Source: Legionella busanensis
GTDB taxonomy: Bacteria > Pseudomonadota > Gammaproteobacteria > Legionellales > Legionellaceae
Direction: 5' to 3'
NCBI RefSeq assembly: GCF_900461525.1
Contig: NZ_UGOD01000001.1
Location: 1,457,001-1,521,000, forward strand
Length of the DNA: 64,000 bases
Both the position numbers and the translations under genes were made by a program. Below the pieces are notes generated by a model, which saw only the letters and a list, made by a program, of their open reading frames with translations, ran no database searches and was not told where the DNA came from. Below are positions 1 to 8,016 of this stretch, one piece after another. Numbering within the stretch: the first letter of the stretch is position 1; every line of letters begins with the position of its first letter.

Positions 1-299
1 TGCAATTTGGCTTTAATCATTTTAAATTCTTCCCTGCTGCGGTAGCGGGTGGAGTTAACATGTTAGATTCAATTCATGGTCCATTTCCAAATGTTCATTT
101 TTGCCCTACTGGCGGCATTAACGAACATAACTTCTTAGATTACTTGAACCTTCCCAATGTTTCTTGTGTTGGTGGTTCTTGGATCGTTCCTGAAGAAGCA
201 GTAAAATCAAAAAATTGGGAGAAAATTAGAATGCTAAGTTCAACAGCTATAACTCAGGCGACTAGTGTTTTAGGTAAATCAGTACTACAAAAAAATTAA
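1..299 (+). CDS. eda: KDPG aldolase, C-terminal part (cut by window edge)
   Basis: C-terminal part of 2-dehydro-3-deoxy-6-phosphogluconate aldolase, the Entner-Doudoroff enzyme that splits KDPG into pyruvate and glyceraldehyde-3-phosphate in the cytoplasm. The reading frame is open from base 3, before the first visible ATG at 60, so the start lies outside the window. Visible family motifs are FKFFPA (the Lys is the usual Schiff-base position), the glycine-rich PTGGI phosphate-binding loop and the terminal VGGSW. The sugar transporter follows 181 bp downstream on the same strand, which fits a glucose-use gene cluster. Identification is secure; only the N-terminal half is missing. Confidence 0.93.
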   Translation, partial: QFGFNHFKFFPAAVAGGVNMLDSIHGPFPNVHFCPTGGINEHNFLDYLNLPNVSCVGGSWIVPEEAVKSKNWEKIRMLSSTAITQATSVLGKSVLQKN

Positions 300-480
300 T
301 TTTTAGAATGTAGAAATATTTACAAAGATGCACTTTTTAATTCTCAAATTTCTAATACTGACGTCTAAATTAAATCTTTTTAAAGCTCAGTTAATGATTT
401 CATCATTAATATTAAGTTTTTTCCAAAAGTTAGCATTTAGGTTGTTTATAATTAAATTTGACTCAAATTAAGGATTGAAC

Positions 481-1902
481 ATGGCTTGGTTGGTAGCAAT
501 TATTGGATCAGTAGCAGGTTTCTTATTTGGTTACGATGAAGGTATTATTGCAGGTTCACTTGATCTTGTTAAAAATCATTTTTCTCTTACCCACACACAC
601 GTAGGTATTATGACTTCAGCACTTCCATTCGGTGCTTTATTTGGATCAATGTTTATAGGTGCATTAATCGCTTCTCGCTTTACAAAATATATTGGTAGGC
701 GTACAACCTTATCCTATGCAGGTTTCTTTTTTCTCTTAGGTGCTGGCGGCGCAGCGCTTGCTAACACAGAAACGATCTTAATCGCCTCTCGATTTATTTT
801 AGGTCTTGCCATAGGAATTGCCGCTGTAACAACACCTTTATACTTAGCAGAAACTGCACCAATGAAATTAAGAGGTGCCATTGTTGCTATTTATCAATTA
901 GCTATTACATTGGGAATAGTTTGCGCCTATGGAGTTAATTATTTACTTATAGAACAACAAGCTTGGCGTGCTATGTTTGCTTCCAGTGCCATTCCTGCAT
1001 TAATTTTAACAATAGGTATTTTGTTTTTGCCTGAATCTCCGCGTTGGCTTTGTAGTGTAGGCAAACATGATTTAGCTCTTCGTTCTTTAAAAAGGTTACG
1101 TGGTGGTAAATCAATCGATCAAGAATTAAATGATATAGAAGAAACGTTAGCGAAAGAGCCGCATAATGGTAAAAATTGGCGCTTACTTTTCCGTAGACCT
1201 TTACTACCAGTTTTACTATTAGGTGTTATATTATTTTGCTTACAGCAATTAAGTGGTATTAACGTCATTATTTATTATGCACCTGAGATTTTTAAAAATT
1301 TAGGTTTTACTAATACGACAGGACAAATTTTAGCAACAATGGGTATTGGTGTAGTGAATGTTTTAGTTACCATACTTGCTATTTTTTGGGTTGATAAAAT
1401 TGGTCGACGCAAGCTATTGCTTGTTGGTTTTGCAGGTACATTTATTAGTTTAACGGCGCTAAGTTTATTCTCGCTATTTCAAGTAAGTGCTTTAGCTTAT
1501 CTATCTGTACTGTGTTTAACAGTTTATATCTTTTCGTTTGCTATAAGCCTTGGTCCTATTCCTCATATTGCGATGGCAGAGATTTTTCCACTGCATGTTC
1601 GAGGTGCTGGAATGGGATTATCTTCCATGAGCAATTGGGGTTTTAATACATTAATGGTATTTAGCTTTCCCATTTTATATAACCAAATTGGTATTGAATA
1701 TACATTTCTAATGTATGGTGTGATTTGTTTTCTGGGCTTTATCTATTCTTATTATTGGATGCCTGAAACTAAAAATATTAGCCTTGAAGCCATTGAAACT
1801 TATTTAATGAATAATAAACCACTTCGCTATTTAGGTCGCAATCATGAAGTGAATACGTTTGATACAACAGTGAAACGTGCAGAGTTATCACCAACGTTAT
1901 AA
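481..1902 (+). CDS. Sugar porter MFS transporter (sugar/H+ symporter)
   Basis: Inner-membrane sugar/proton symporter of the MFS sugar-porter family (XylE/GalP/GLUT type), 473 residues with about 12 membrane segments. Family signatures seen are FGYDEGIIAGSL in TM1, a GRR loop motif twice, PESPRWL after TM6, QQLSGINVIIYYAPEIF in TM7 and PETKNISLE at the end of TM12. I chose ATG 481 because AGGA at 471-474 lies six bases upstream; an in-frame TTG at 475 would overlap that ribosome site. A TATAAT hexamer at 447-452 could be a -10 box, but no convincing -35 is seen. Its position after eda suggests glucose or a related hexose as substrate; substrate specificity is inferred. Confidence 0.9.
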   Translation: MAWLVAIIGSVAGFLFGYDEGIIAGSLDLVKNHFSLTHTHVGIMTSALPFGALFGSMFIGALIASRFTKYIGRRTTLSYAGFFFLLGAGGAALANTETILIASRFILGLAIGIAAVTTPLYLAETAPMKLRGAIVAIYQLAITLGIVCAYGVNYLLIEQQAWRAMFASSAIPALILTIGILFLPESPRWLCSVGKHDLALRSLKRLRGGKSIDQELNDIEETLAKEPHNGKNWRLLFRRPLLPVLLLGVILFCLQQLSGINVIIYYAPEIFKNLGFTNTTGQILATMGIGVVNVLVTILAIFWVDKIGRRKLLLVGFAGTFISLTALSLFSLFQVSALAYLSVLCLTVYIFSFAISLGPIPHIAMAEIFPLHVRGAGMGLSSMSNWGFNTLMVFSFPILYNQIGIEYTFLMYGVICFLGFIYSYYWMPETKNISLEAIETYLMNNKPLRYLGRNHEVNTFDTTVKRAELSPTL

Positions 1903-1921
1903 TTTCTTACCAATGTAATAA

Positions 1922-1944
1922 ATGCCACGACTAAGTCGTGGCAT
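1922..1944. terminator. Palindrome between convergent genes, probable bidirectional terminator
   Basis: A perfect 10-bp inverted repeat (ATGCCACGAC / GTCGTGGCAT) with a TAA loop lies between the stop of the sugar transporter and the stop of the MerR-type gene. The minus-strand side is followed by TTTATTAC; the plus side is less T-rich. Function is inferred from position and stem quality. Confidence 0.6.
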
Positions 1945-1958
1945 ACTAAAATAGTTAT

Positions 1959-2720
1959 TTAATCTAATATTTTATTAGCGTAGATTGTCATTGCTTCAGT
2001 TAAGAAATTAAGTAATTTGGGATGAATATTTTCATAGAAATATTTAAAGTCCTTATGTTCAAGATACATTTGGCTAAGACCAATATAACTTTCCTGTGTT
2101 GGTATCCAAAATTTTTTTACCCAATTGTAATGCCTCTCAATTATTTCCTGAACTTTTTCACTACTTGGTGATAAACCAGCTTTCATAGCGATAACTAACG
2201 CTTCATTTATAGCATTACCTTCTTCTTGATGAACTTCCCAATCTCGTTTTTGCCAGTTGCTAACTTTTTTCCAGCTTGCATCAATTTCCTTTTGGGTTAA
2301 ACCTCCTTTGCTAATTAAATATTCTTCATATTCTGATTGTTTATTAGCATTAAATCCTTCATAAATTTCAATGTCGCTCATGATTATTTTTCCTCTAATA
2401 TGGGCAATAGTTTTATCAATTGTCTTAAGAAGAGCTTTAGTTTTAGTTAGATTATTTAGTAAGGCCGTTTTGTGTTCATGTAATGCTTCAAGTTTATCGA
2501 AGTCATGACTACAAATTATTTTCTGGATTTCACTAAGTGAAAAACCCAACTCACGATAAAACAAAATTTGCTGTAATATCAGTAATTGATCTTCGCCATA
2601 ATAGCGGTATTTATTACTGCCATAAAAAGCTGGTTTTAATAACCCGATTTGATCATAAAAACGTAGTGTTCTTGCACTAACACCTGAGATTTTAGCTAAT
2701 TGTTTTACCGTTAAAGACAT
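1959..2720 (-). CDS. MerR-family regulator with TipAS ligand-binding domain
   Basis: Transcription factor of 253 residues. Residues 1-70 are a MerR winged helix-turn-helix (TVKQLAKISGVSARTLRFYDQIGLLKP), followed by a helical dimerisation arm and a C-terminal TipAS-type domain (about 135-250), as in TipA/Mta-type multidrug or stress regulators. The start ATG has AAGGAG upstream. A promoter with MerR-family geometry (19-bp spacer holding a dyad) lies just upstream, so autoregulation is likely. The ligand and other targets are unknown; no resistance gene is adjacent. It converges with the sugar transporter and is read in the same direction as the upstream glucoamylase gene. Confidence 0.88.
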   Translation of the reverse strand: MSLTVKQLAKISGVSARTLRFYDQIGLLKPAFYGSNKYRYYGEDQLLILQQILFYRELGFSLSEIQKIICSHDFDKLEALHEHKTALLNNLTKTKALLKTIDKTIAHIRGKIIMSDIEIYEGFNANKQSEYEEYLISKGGLTQKEIDASWKKVSNWQKRDWEVHQEEGNAINEALVIAMKAGLSPSSEKVQEIIERHYNWVKKFWIPTQESYIGLSQMYLEHKDFKYFYENIHPKLLNFLTEAMTIYANKILD

Positions 2721-2744
2721 TGCTTCTCCTTATTTGACACTAAA

Positions 2745-2775
2745 ACGATAAAAGGTTACGTAACGTTAATGTCAA
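2745..2775 (-). promoter_or_regulatory. MerR-type promoter/operator of the TipAS regulator
   Basis: On the minus strand a perfect -35 TTGACA (2770-2775) is followed by a 19-bp spacer and TATCGT (2745-2750) as a weak -10. The spacer carries the palindrome GTTACGTAAC flanked by AA/TT. An overlong 19-bp spacer with a central dyad is the hallmark of MerR-family controlled promoters, where the regulator twists the DNA to align the boxes. It sits 25 bp upstream of the merR-type start codon, implying autoregulation. Confidence 0.6.
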
Positions 2776-3003
2776 TAACTAATCTTAATTGATAAAATTC
2801 ATTTTCATTATTTTATAAAAGAGGTAATTAAACTAAATGAGACTTATTTCATAAATATGATTTAAGTTTAAAATCTAGCCATTAGTAAAGTTGGATTTTT
2901 AAATAACGTGTTGGACCACTAGGCTTTATTAGGTGAATAAATTTAAGAGCTAATTAACATCGAATTATCCTTGCTATTAATTAGGACTGAGCTAAATTCC
3001 GAA

Positions 3004-3030
3004 TGGATTCCCGCTTGTGCGGGAATGACA
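3004..3030. repeat. REP-like palindrome, copy 1
   Basis: Short intergenic palindrome ATTCCCGC-TTGT-GCGGGAAT (3007-3026) followed by GACA. It resembles the copy near 43.55 kb (ATCCCCGC/GCGGGGAT preceded by TGTC, in the opposite orientation). It lies in the 365-bp gap between the MerR-type gene and the glucoamylase; nothing else convincing is seen in that gap apart from the regulator's promoter. Confidence 0.6.
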
Positions 3031-3085
3031 TTGGCTTTACATGTAAAAATACCTGTTATTTTCGCAACAACGCCGGGCCTTGGTA

Positions 3086-4384
3086 TCAATTTTTAAATGG
3101 ATTAGGAAATAAATTTGCTTTAATCATATCCTTTAACTGTTCACGTACTTTAATGGCTCTTAGTACAGAGACATAGCTCCAAGTTAATGAATAAGCGCCT
3201 TGTTGTTGGCCCGTATAACGATTGATTTGCTCACTAATATATAAATTAGGCGCATATTCTTTGATGAGATTTAAATACTGATCGCCTTGCTTAAGATAAG
3301 AGGTAGAAACTGCTTTAGTAGGCATCATAGTTCCAATGGTATAGTAATATTCTGCCATCGTTGCTGTTAGAATAAACCAAGGATTACCTTCACTGTCACC
3401 ATAACCATCATAGATATCATCAATATAACGCCCAAATAAAATACCGTCAGTATGGTTTGCATTAATAGGATAGGTTTGAAACTGATTTTTTAACGCTATA
3501 GCAGTATTTTTAATATAGTCATTTGAAGGCGCAAATACTTGATCATGAGTATTGCCTAATAAAGTCGCTAATATAACTGATGTATCTAATTCGAGTGTCT
3601 TTTGCCGACCAGGATGAGGCGGGCGGGTTGCTTGAATAATTTTATTATTTTTATCAATAAATGAATTGAGATCTTCAGTAATTTGTTTTGCTTGTGCTTC
3701 ATAATAACTAGCACGTGATTCGTCATTAAGTTGTCTTGCGAATTGAGCGCCTTCTAGCAGTGCTTTGCGTTGAACCATTTCAGTAAAAAAGTGATGGCCA
3801 TAAACTTCTTCCCATAAGTCAAAATTATCATTCCGCCAATGGGTGGCTACAAAATCTAAGTCTGTTTTAATGGTACCTAGCGACGAAGAAAAAGGATTTG
3901 CATTATAAAGGTGGGCATTAACGTAATCTAATTCATTTTCTTTGAGCAGTGCTTGGGCAAAATGAATTTGTGTCAACGCTCTAAGCGCAGGCCCATCGTA
4001 TTGCGGGCGCCCCCATGGCCCATCAAAAGGTAAACCATTTAAATAGAATTTAGGTTCACCTAAAATATGTTGTCCGGGTAGAGGATCAATTTGATTTTGC
4101 ACTTTTTCAGTCCAACGAATATAATTTAAAAGTCTTTGTTTATCCTCCAACTGATGATCTTTCTCATACCAAGTTTCAATTAAATCCATAGTAATAGCTG
4201 CATCACGAATCCAATCGAAATAATAATTAGGATAAACTTGAGATGGTGAAGCAACTACAGCGCCTTCCTCATTAATATTGGCTAGAAAATTTTTTTTAAG
4301 TAAGTCAATTTCAGCAGAAGAGAAAATATCTGCATAACTCTGGAAGGCCAATATATATAGGCCTATTATTAAAATCCGTTTCAT
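3086..4384 (-). CDS. gamA: Secreted glucoamylase, glycoside hydrolase family 15 (GamA-like)
   Basis: Exo-acting glucan 1,4-alpha-glucosidase that releases glucose from starch or glycogen. 432 residues; a signal peptide is visible (about residues 1-18), so it is exported, plausibly through the type II system also encoded here. Eukaryotic-type GH15 motifs are all present: FDWIRDAA (56-63), GRPQYDGPALRA (125-136), DLWEEVYG (E192/E193, the general acid region) and SEQ near residue 385 (catalytic base). AGGAGC precedes the ATG. L. pneumophila GamA is known to be such an enzyme, and the neighbouring eda and sugar carrier would use the glucose. A promoter was not identified. Confidence 0.9.
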   Translation of the reverse strand: MKRILIIGLYILAFQSYADIFSSAEIDLLKKNFLANINEEGAVVASPSQVYPNYYFDWIRDAAITMDLIETWYEKDHQLEDKQRLLNYIRWTEKVQNQIDPLPGQHILGEPKFYLNGLPFDGPWGRPQYDGPALRALTQIHFAQALLKENELDYVNAHLYNANPFSSSLGTIKTDLDFVATHWRNDNFDLWEEVYGHHFFTEMVQRKALLEGAQFARQLNDESRASYYEAQAKQITEDLNSFIDKNNKIIQATRPPHPGRQKTLELDTSVILATLLGNTHDQVFAPSNDYIKNTAIALKNQFQTYPINANHTDGILFGRYIDDIYDGYGDSEGNPWFILTATMAEYYYTIGTMMPTKAVSTSYLKQGDQYLNLIKEYAPNLYISEQINRYTGQQQGAYSLTWSYVSVLRAIKVREQLKDMIKANLFPNPFKN

Positions 4385-4503
4385 TGCTGCTCCTAATATA
4401 ATTTTTAGCGTAAGCAGAATATCTTAATAAAAACAATGAAATCAAGTTACCTAAAGAACCTGTATCGACTATAGTTAAGATAATTTCGCCTTAGGGAATC
4501 ATT

Positions 4504-5145
4504 ATGAAAAAAACATTAATTACCGGCGCCAGTCGAGGTATAGGTTTAGAAACTGCTAAATTATTTCTTGAGAAAGGTTGGGAAGTCATTGGAACATCTA
4601 CAACAGGCCATTGTAAATTTAAACATCCAGGATTAACAATTTATGCGCTAAATCTAGCAAACTCCCAATCTATAAAACATTTTGTCAATCAATTAGATTC
4701 AATTGACGTTTTAATTAATAATGCAGCTGTTTTATTAGATCATTGGCAAGAGGTAAAAGTTAACTTAGATGAGCTTAAAAAAACATTTGATATTAACGTT
4801 TTTGGGACTATCGAGTTAACTGAAAGTTGCTTAAAGAAAATAAATAAACCAGGTCAGATTATAAATATAGCCTCAGGGTGGGGCGCATTTAGTTCAAATG
4901 ATTCATCGCATGCTCCAAGTTATAAACTTTCTAAAGTTTGCTTGAATATGTATACAAAATTATTAGCTGAAAGGCTTAGCAATATTATTATTTCAAGTTT
5001 TGATCCAGGCTGGGTGAAAACAGATATGGGGACACAAAGCGCTCCAAAATTAGCAGCTACAGTGGCAAAAGAGCTATATGATTTAGTGCATTTACCTAAA
5101 AAATCTGGTTTGTTTTGGCATGAAGGAGAAATAAGAGAGTGGTAG
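4504..5145 (+). CDS. Short-chain dehydrogenase/reductase
   Basis: Classical SDR of 213 residues, on the short side for the family. The Rossmann nucleotide site TGASRGIG (7-14), the NNAA motif (about 72-75), the catalytic serine in IASGWG and the YKLSK catalytic Tyr-Lys pair are all present. It is a cytoplasmic NAD(P)H-dependent oxidoreductase; the end FDPGWVKTDMG resembles carbonyl reductase-like members. It stands alone, with 279 bp before the next gene. Substrate is unknown. Confidence 0.87.
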   Translation: MKKTLITGASRGIGLETAKLFLEKGWEVIGTSTTGHCKFKHPGLTIYALNLANSQSIKHFVNQLDSIDVLINNAAVLLDHWQEVKVNLDELKKTFDINVFGTIELTESCLKKINKPGQIINIASGWGAFSSNDSSHAPSYKLSKVCLNMYTKLLAERLSNIIISSFDPGWVKTDMGTQSAPKLAATVAKELYDLVHLPKKSGLFWHEGEIREW

Positions 5146-5424
5146 TTAATTACTCTATACCAGAAGTTTAATGTGTTTTATTTTTTTATGAGAATTAGCG
5201 TTAATTTTTAAAATAAATTAATAATCAACTACTTATTAATCTTTGCCAATTTGATTATTTGTTGCTTTCATTAGCAATTAAAATATAATAAATAATTATT
5301 TTAGCACATTAACAATAGATCCAAGAGCATGATTTAAGGTGAGTTACTTATTAGCTGTTTATTAATTTGTCTGATACATTTAATAAGAGAAGACTAGATA
5401 AGAGAAAAACAGAAAGGATAGTGT

Positions 5425-6807
5425 ATGCAAAAAGGGATTTGGGAGCAGCATCATTTAAAGTATTGTAGGGAAAAATTTCCTACTGCTTTTTTTGATGATC
5501 TTGATCATCTAAATGCCTTTAACCAGGATTTTGGTAAATTAATTACTGCAGATGCAAAAGCGATATTTATGTCAAAAGACATAACGTCCATGCAAGAATT
5601 TGTAGCTTTTGCTAATGAAAACAATTTACCTATGACCATTAGAGGTAATGGAATGAGTCAATGTGGCCAGTCCTTAGCGTCCTCTGATGGGGTCATTCTT
5701 AATACCGTAGGATTAGATTCCGTTTATCAATATAAAGAACAATCAATTTGGATTGATGCTAACGCAACTTGGTCTACATTAATAAATACATCCTTACAAC
5801 ATAATCAAATACCTTATATCACTCCTTATAATTGCAATTTATCGATTGGTGGTGTGTTATCGGTAGGAGGAGTTGGAGCCGCTTCTTTCAAATATGGTAG
5901 TGCATTGAGCCATGTAAAAGCTTTAGAAGTCATCACCGCTGATGGCAGGCTTTTACAGGTTAACTCAGATTCAGCTCTTTTTCATGCTTGCCTAGGTGGA
6001 CAAGGTCAATTTGGAATAATTACTAAGGCTTGTCTTAAACTTAAACCTTGCAAAGAACAAGTTAGAACTTTTCTCCTAACTTATATAGATGAGGAACAAT
6101 GGCTACATGATTTAACTTTATTTAAACAATACGCTGATTATATTGAATGCTTTTGTTCACCAGCAGTTCAAGGTGCAAAATTAACTCCAAATGGCAGAAA
6201 ACCTTTTGCTCAATGGTTATTTGCCTTACATATTTCAATAGAGTATACAGCGAATGCGCCACAATTTTCGGATATACCAAATGTTAATCCTTGGAAAATT
6301 TTGCATACTCAAGATGAACCTATTAAAGATTACCTACATCGTCATGATGGACGTTTTCAATTAATGAAGTTAACTGGGCAATGGGAATTACCACACCCTT
6401 GGTATGAGTGTTTTATTCCTAAGCAAATATTATTCGATGATTTTCAGGCATTCTTAGCTTCTTTACCTCTGCATTATGTCCCTATTTTACAAATTGTTCC
6501 TTTTGCTTGTAAAAAACCACATGGCTTTCTTATCCTACCTGAAGGAGAAGATGTTTTTGCAATGATGATTTTAAATCCAGGCATACCAGCAAGCTTAGTA
6601 CCTAGTTGCTTAGATGCCATCGATAATCTTGATAAACGCTTTTTACCACAAGGTGGGAAACGTTATTTATCTGGCTATTTAGGTAGAGAGGTTGATAAAT
6701 ATTATTGGCAAAGGCATTTTGATAAGCGCTATGATGAGTGGGTAAGTTTAAAAAGGCAATTTGATCCACAATGTCTTTTTCAATCCATGCTTCACAATTG
6801 GCGATGA
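5425..6807 (+). CDS. FAD-linked oxidase resembling cytokinin dehydrogenase
   Basis: 460-residue flavoprotein of the PCMH/VAO fold. Residues about 40-215 form the FAD-binding domain (TIRGNGMSQCGQSLAS, then the SIGGVLSVGGVGAASFKYG loop). The C-terminal half carries HPWYECFIPK, which resembles the HPWLxLFVPK segment of plant and bacterial cytokinin dehydrogenases. In that family a His in RGxGHS holds FAD covalently; here the position is Met77 (RGNGMS), so FAD should be bound non-covalently. No signal peptide is seen. AAGGA lies upstream of the ATG. The substrate assignment is an inference; another amine or alcohol is possible. Confidence 0.78.
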   Translation: MQKGIWEQHHLKYCREKFPTAFFDDLDHLNAFNQDFGKLITADAKAIFMSKDITSMQEFVAFANENNLPMTIRGNGMSQCGQSLASSDGVILNTVGLDSVYQYKEQSIWIDANATWSTLINTSLQHNQIPYITPYNCNLSIGGVLSVGGVGAASFKYGSALSHVKALEVITADGRLLQVNSDSALFHACLGGQGQFGIITKACLKLKPCKEQVRTFLLTYIDEEQWLHDLTLFKQYADYIECFCSPAVQGAKLTPNGRKPFAQWLFALHISIEYTANAPQFSDIPNVNPWKILHTQDEPIKDYLHRHDGRFQLMKLTGQWELPHPWYECFIPKQILFDDFQAFLASLPLHYVPILQIVPFACKKPHGFLILPEGEDVFAMMILNPGIPASLVPSCLDAIDNLDKRFLPQGGKRYLSGYLGREVDKYYWQRHFDKRYDEWVSLKRQFDPQCLFQSMLHNWR

Positions 6808-6891
6808 TAGAAAGATATTTATATTATCCTAGAGAAAGTAGTGGAATCTTACTGCTGCACAAGCTTTAGAAACCAACTGCTTTTTCTAAAA

Positions 6892-7887
6892 TTATACGAC
6901 ACTAAATTTCATCAAATTAAATAAACTCGTTGTGTTATAACTTTCTTCAAAGTGGAAACCTAAAGGTTCTATAGATTGCTGCCATTCAGTTAATGTACGT
7001 TGTCTTCCATTTAGTAATACCATCATGACAATATCCATGGTTTTGTTAGGATGTGGTTCATCATTTTCTGGCATGACTTGTTCAGCGATGAATAAGCTTG
7101 CTGATTTAGGCATTCGGTGAGCACAATTGGTAATTATTTGCTGCATAATGTGATCATTAAAATCATGTAAGACGCCTTTAAATAAGTAAGCATCAGCAAT
7201 AGGTATTTCCTTTAGAAAATCTCCCGCAACTAATTCAACGTTGGGTGGGAAATCATCAGGATTTAGTTGATCAATAACAAAAGGAGTATCAAAAAGTATC
7301 GCTTTAACTAAAGGATAATGCTGAACAATTGATTTAACCATACCACCTCGGCCGCCACCCATATCAACAATACTTTTCACTTTTGAAAAATCATAGGATT
7401 TGCTAATAGTATCATCATCATAGGTTGATAATTTGGCCATACCACGATCAAAATTAGCTTGCTTTTGTGGGTTTTGGCCTAAAAAGTCAAAAAAATATTC
7501 TTGATGCTGATGATAAAAAGCAGACTCGCCCGTTTTTAAACTCACATCTAATTTTGAAAATGCTTGCCACCAGCTATCATCAACCATACATAAAACATCA
7601 CGTATCGAGTGAGGGTCATCATCACGCAATGGCTTAGATAACTCTGTTAAAGAGTAACCAGTAGGGTGGGGATTCACTATCTTATATGCACTTAAAAATC
7701 TTAACAATCTAGCTAGTAGGTCTGGTTTCGTCTGGGTTTTTTCTGCTAATTCTTCCACTGATATAGGCATTTCTGACATATGATTGGCTATCCCAAGTTG
7801 TGCGACAGTATGTATAGCACGAGAGATTACATACCAACGTGACATCGTGGCTAATACCATAAACGGTTCTTGTTGATACGTCGTCAT
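6892..7887 (-). CDS. SAM-dependent O-methyltransferase (methyltransferase family 2)
   Basis: 331-residue methyltransferase with an N-terminal winged-helix dimerisation domain (VISRAIHTVAQLGIANHM, then ELAEKTQTKPDLLARLLRFL) and a C-terminal Rossmann domain with the SAM loop DMGGGRGG. KGVLHDFND matches the catalytic His region of small-molecule O-methyltransferases. I chose the ATG at 7887 because AAGGAA lies seven bases upstream; an in-frame TTG at 7914 has no ribosome site. It converges with the flavin oxidase gene, so the two are not an operon. Substrate unknown. Confidence 0.83.
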   Translation of the reverse strand: MTTYQQEPFMVLATMSRWYVISRAIHTVAQLGIANHMSEMPISVEELAEKTQTKPDLLARLLRFLSAYKIVNPHPTGYSLTELSKPLRDDDPHSIRDVLCMVDDSWWQAFSKLDVSLKTGESAFYHQHQEYFFDFLGQNPQKQANFDRGMAKLSTYDDDTISKSYDFSKVKSIVDMGGGRGGMVKSIVQHYPLVKAILFDTPFVIDQLNPDDFPPNVELVAGDFLKEIPIADAYLFKGVLHDFNDHIMQQIITNCAHRMPKSASLFIAEQVMPENDEPHPNKTMDIVMMVLLNGRQRTLTEWQQSIEPLGFHFEESYNTTSLFNLMKFSVV

Positions 7888-8016
7888 AGTGAATTTCCTT
7901 ATTCTATTTTCCAAACAAAAATCTAGGTGACTATTGAAAGAAGTTTAGCAGATACTAAGTTGATTTAACCAATAATATTGTGACTTATGTAAGTGTTACA
8001 TAGATTAGAAAGATCA

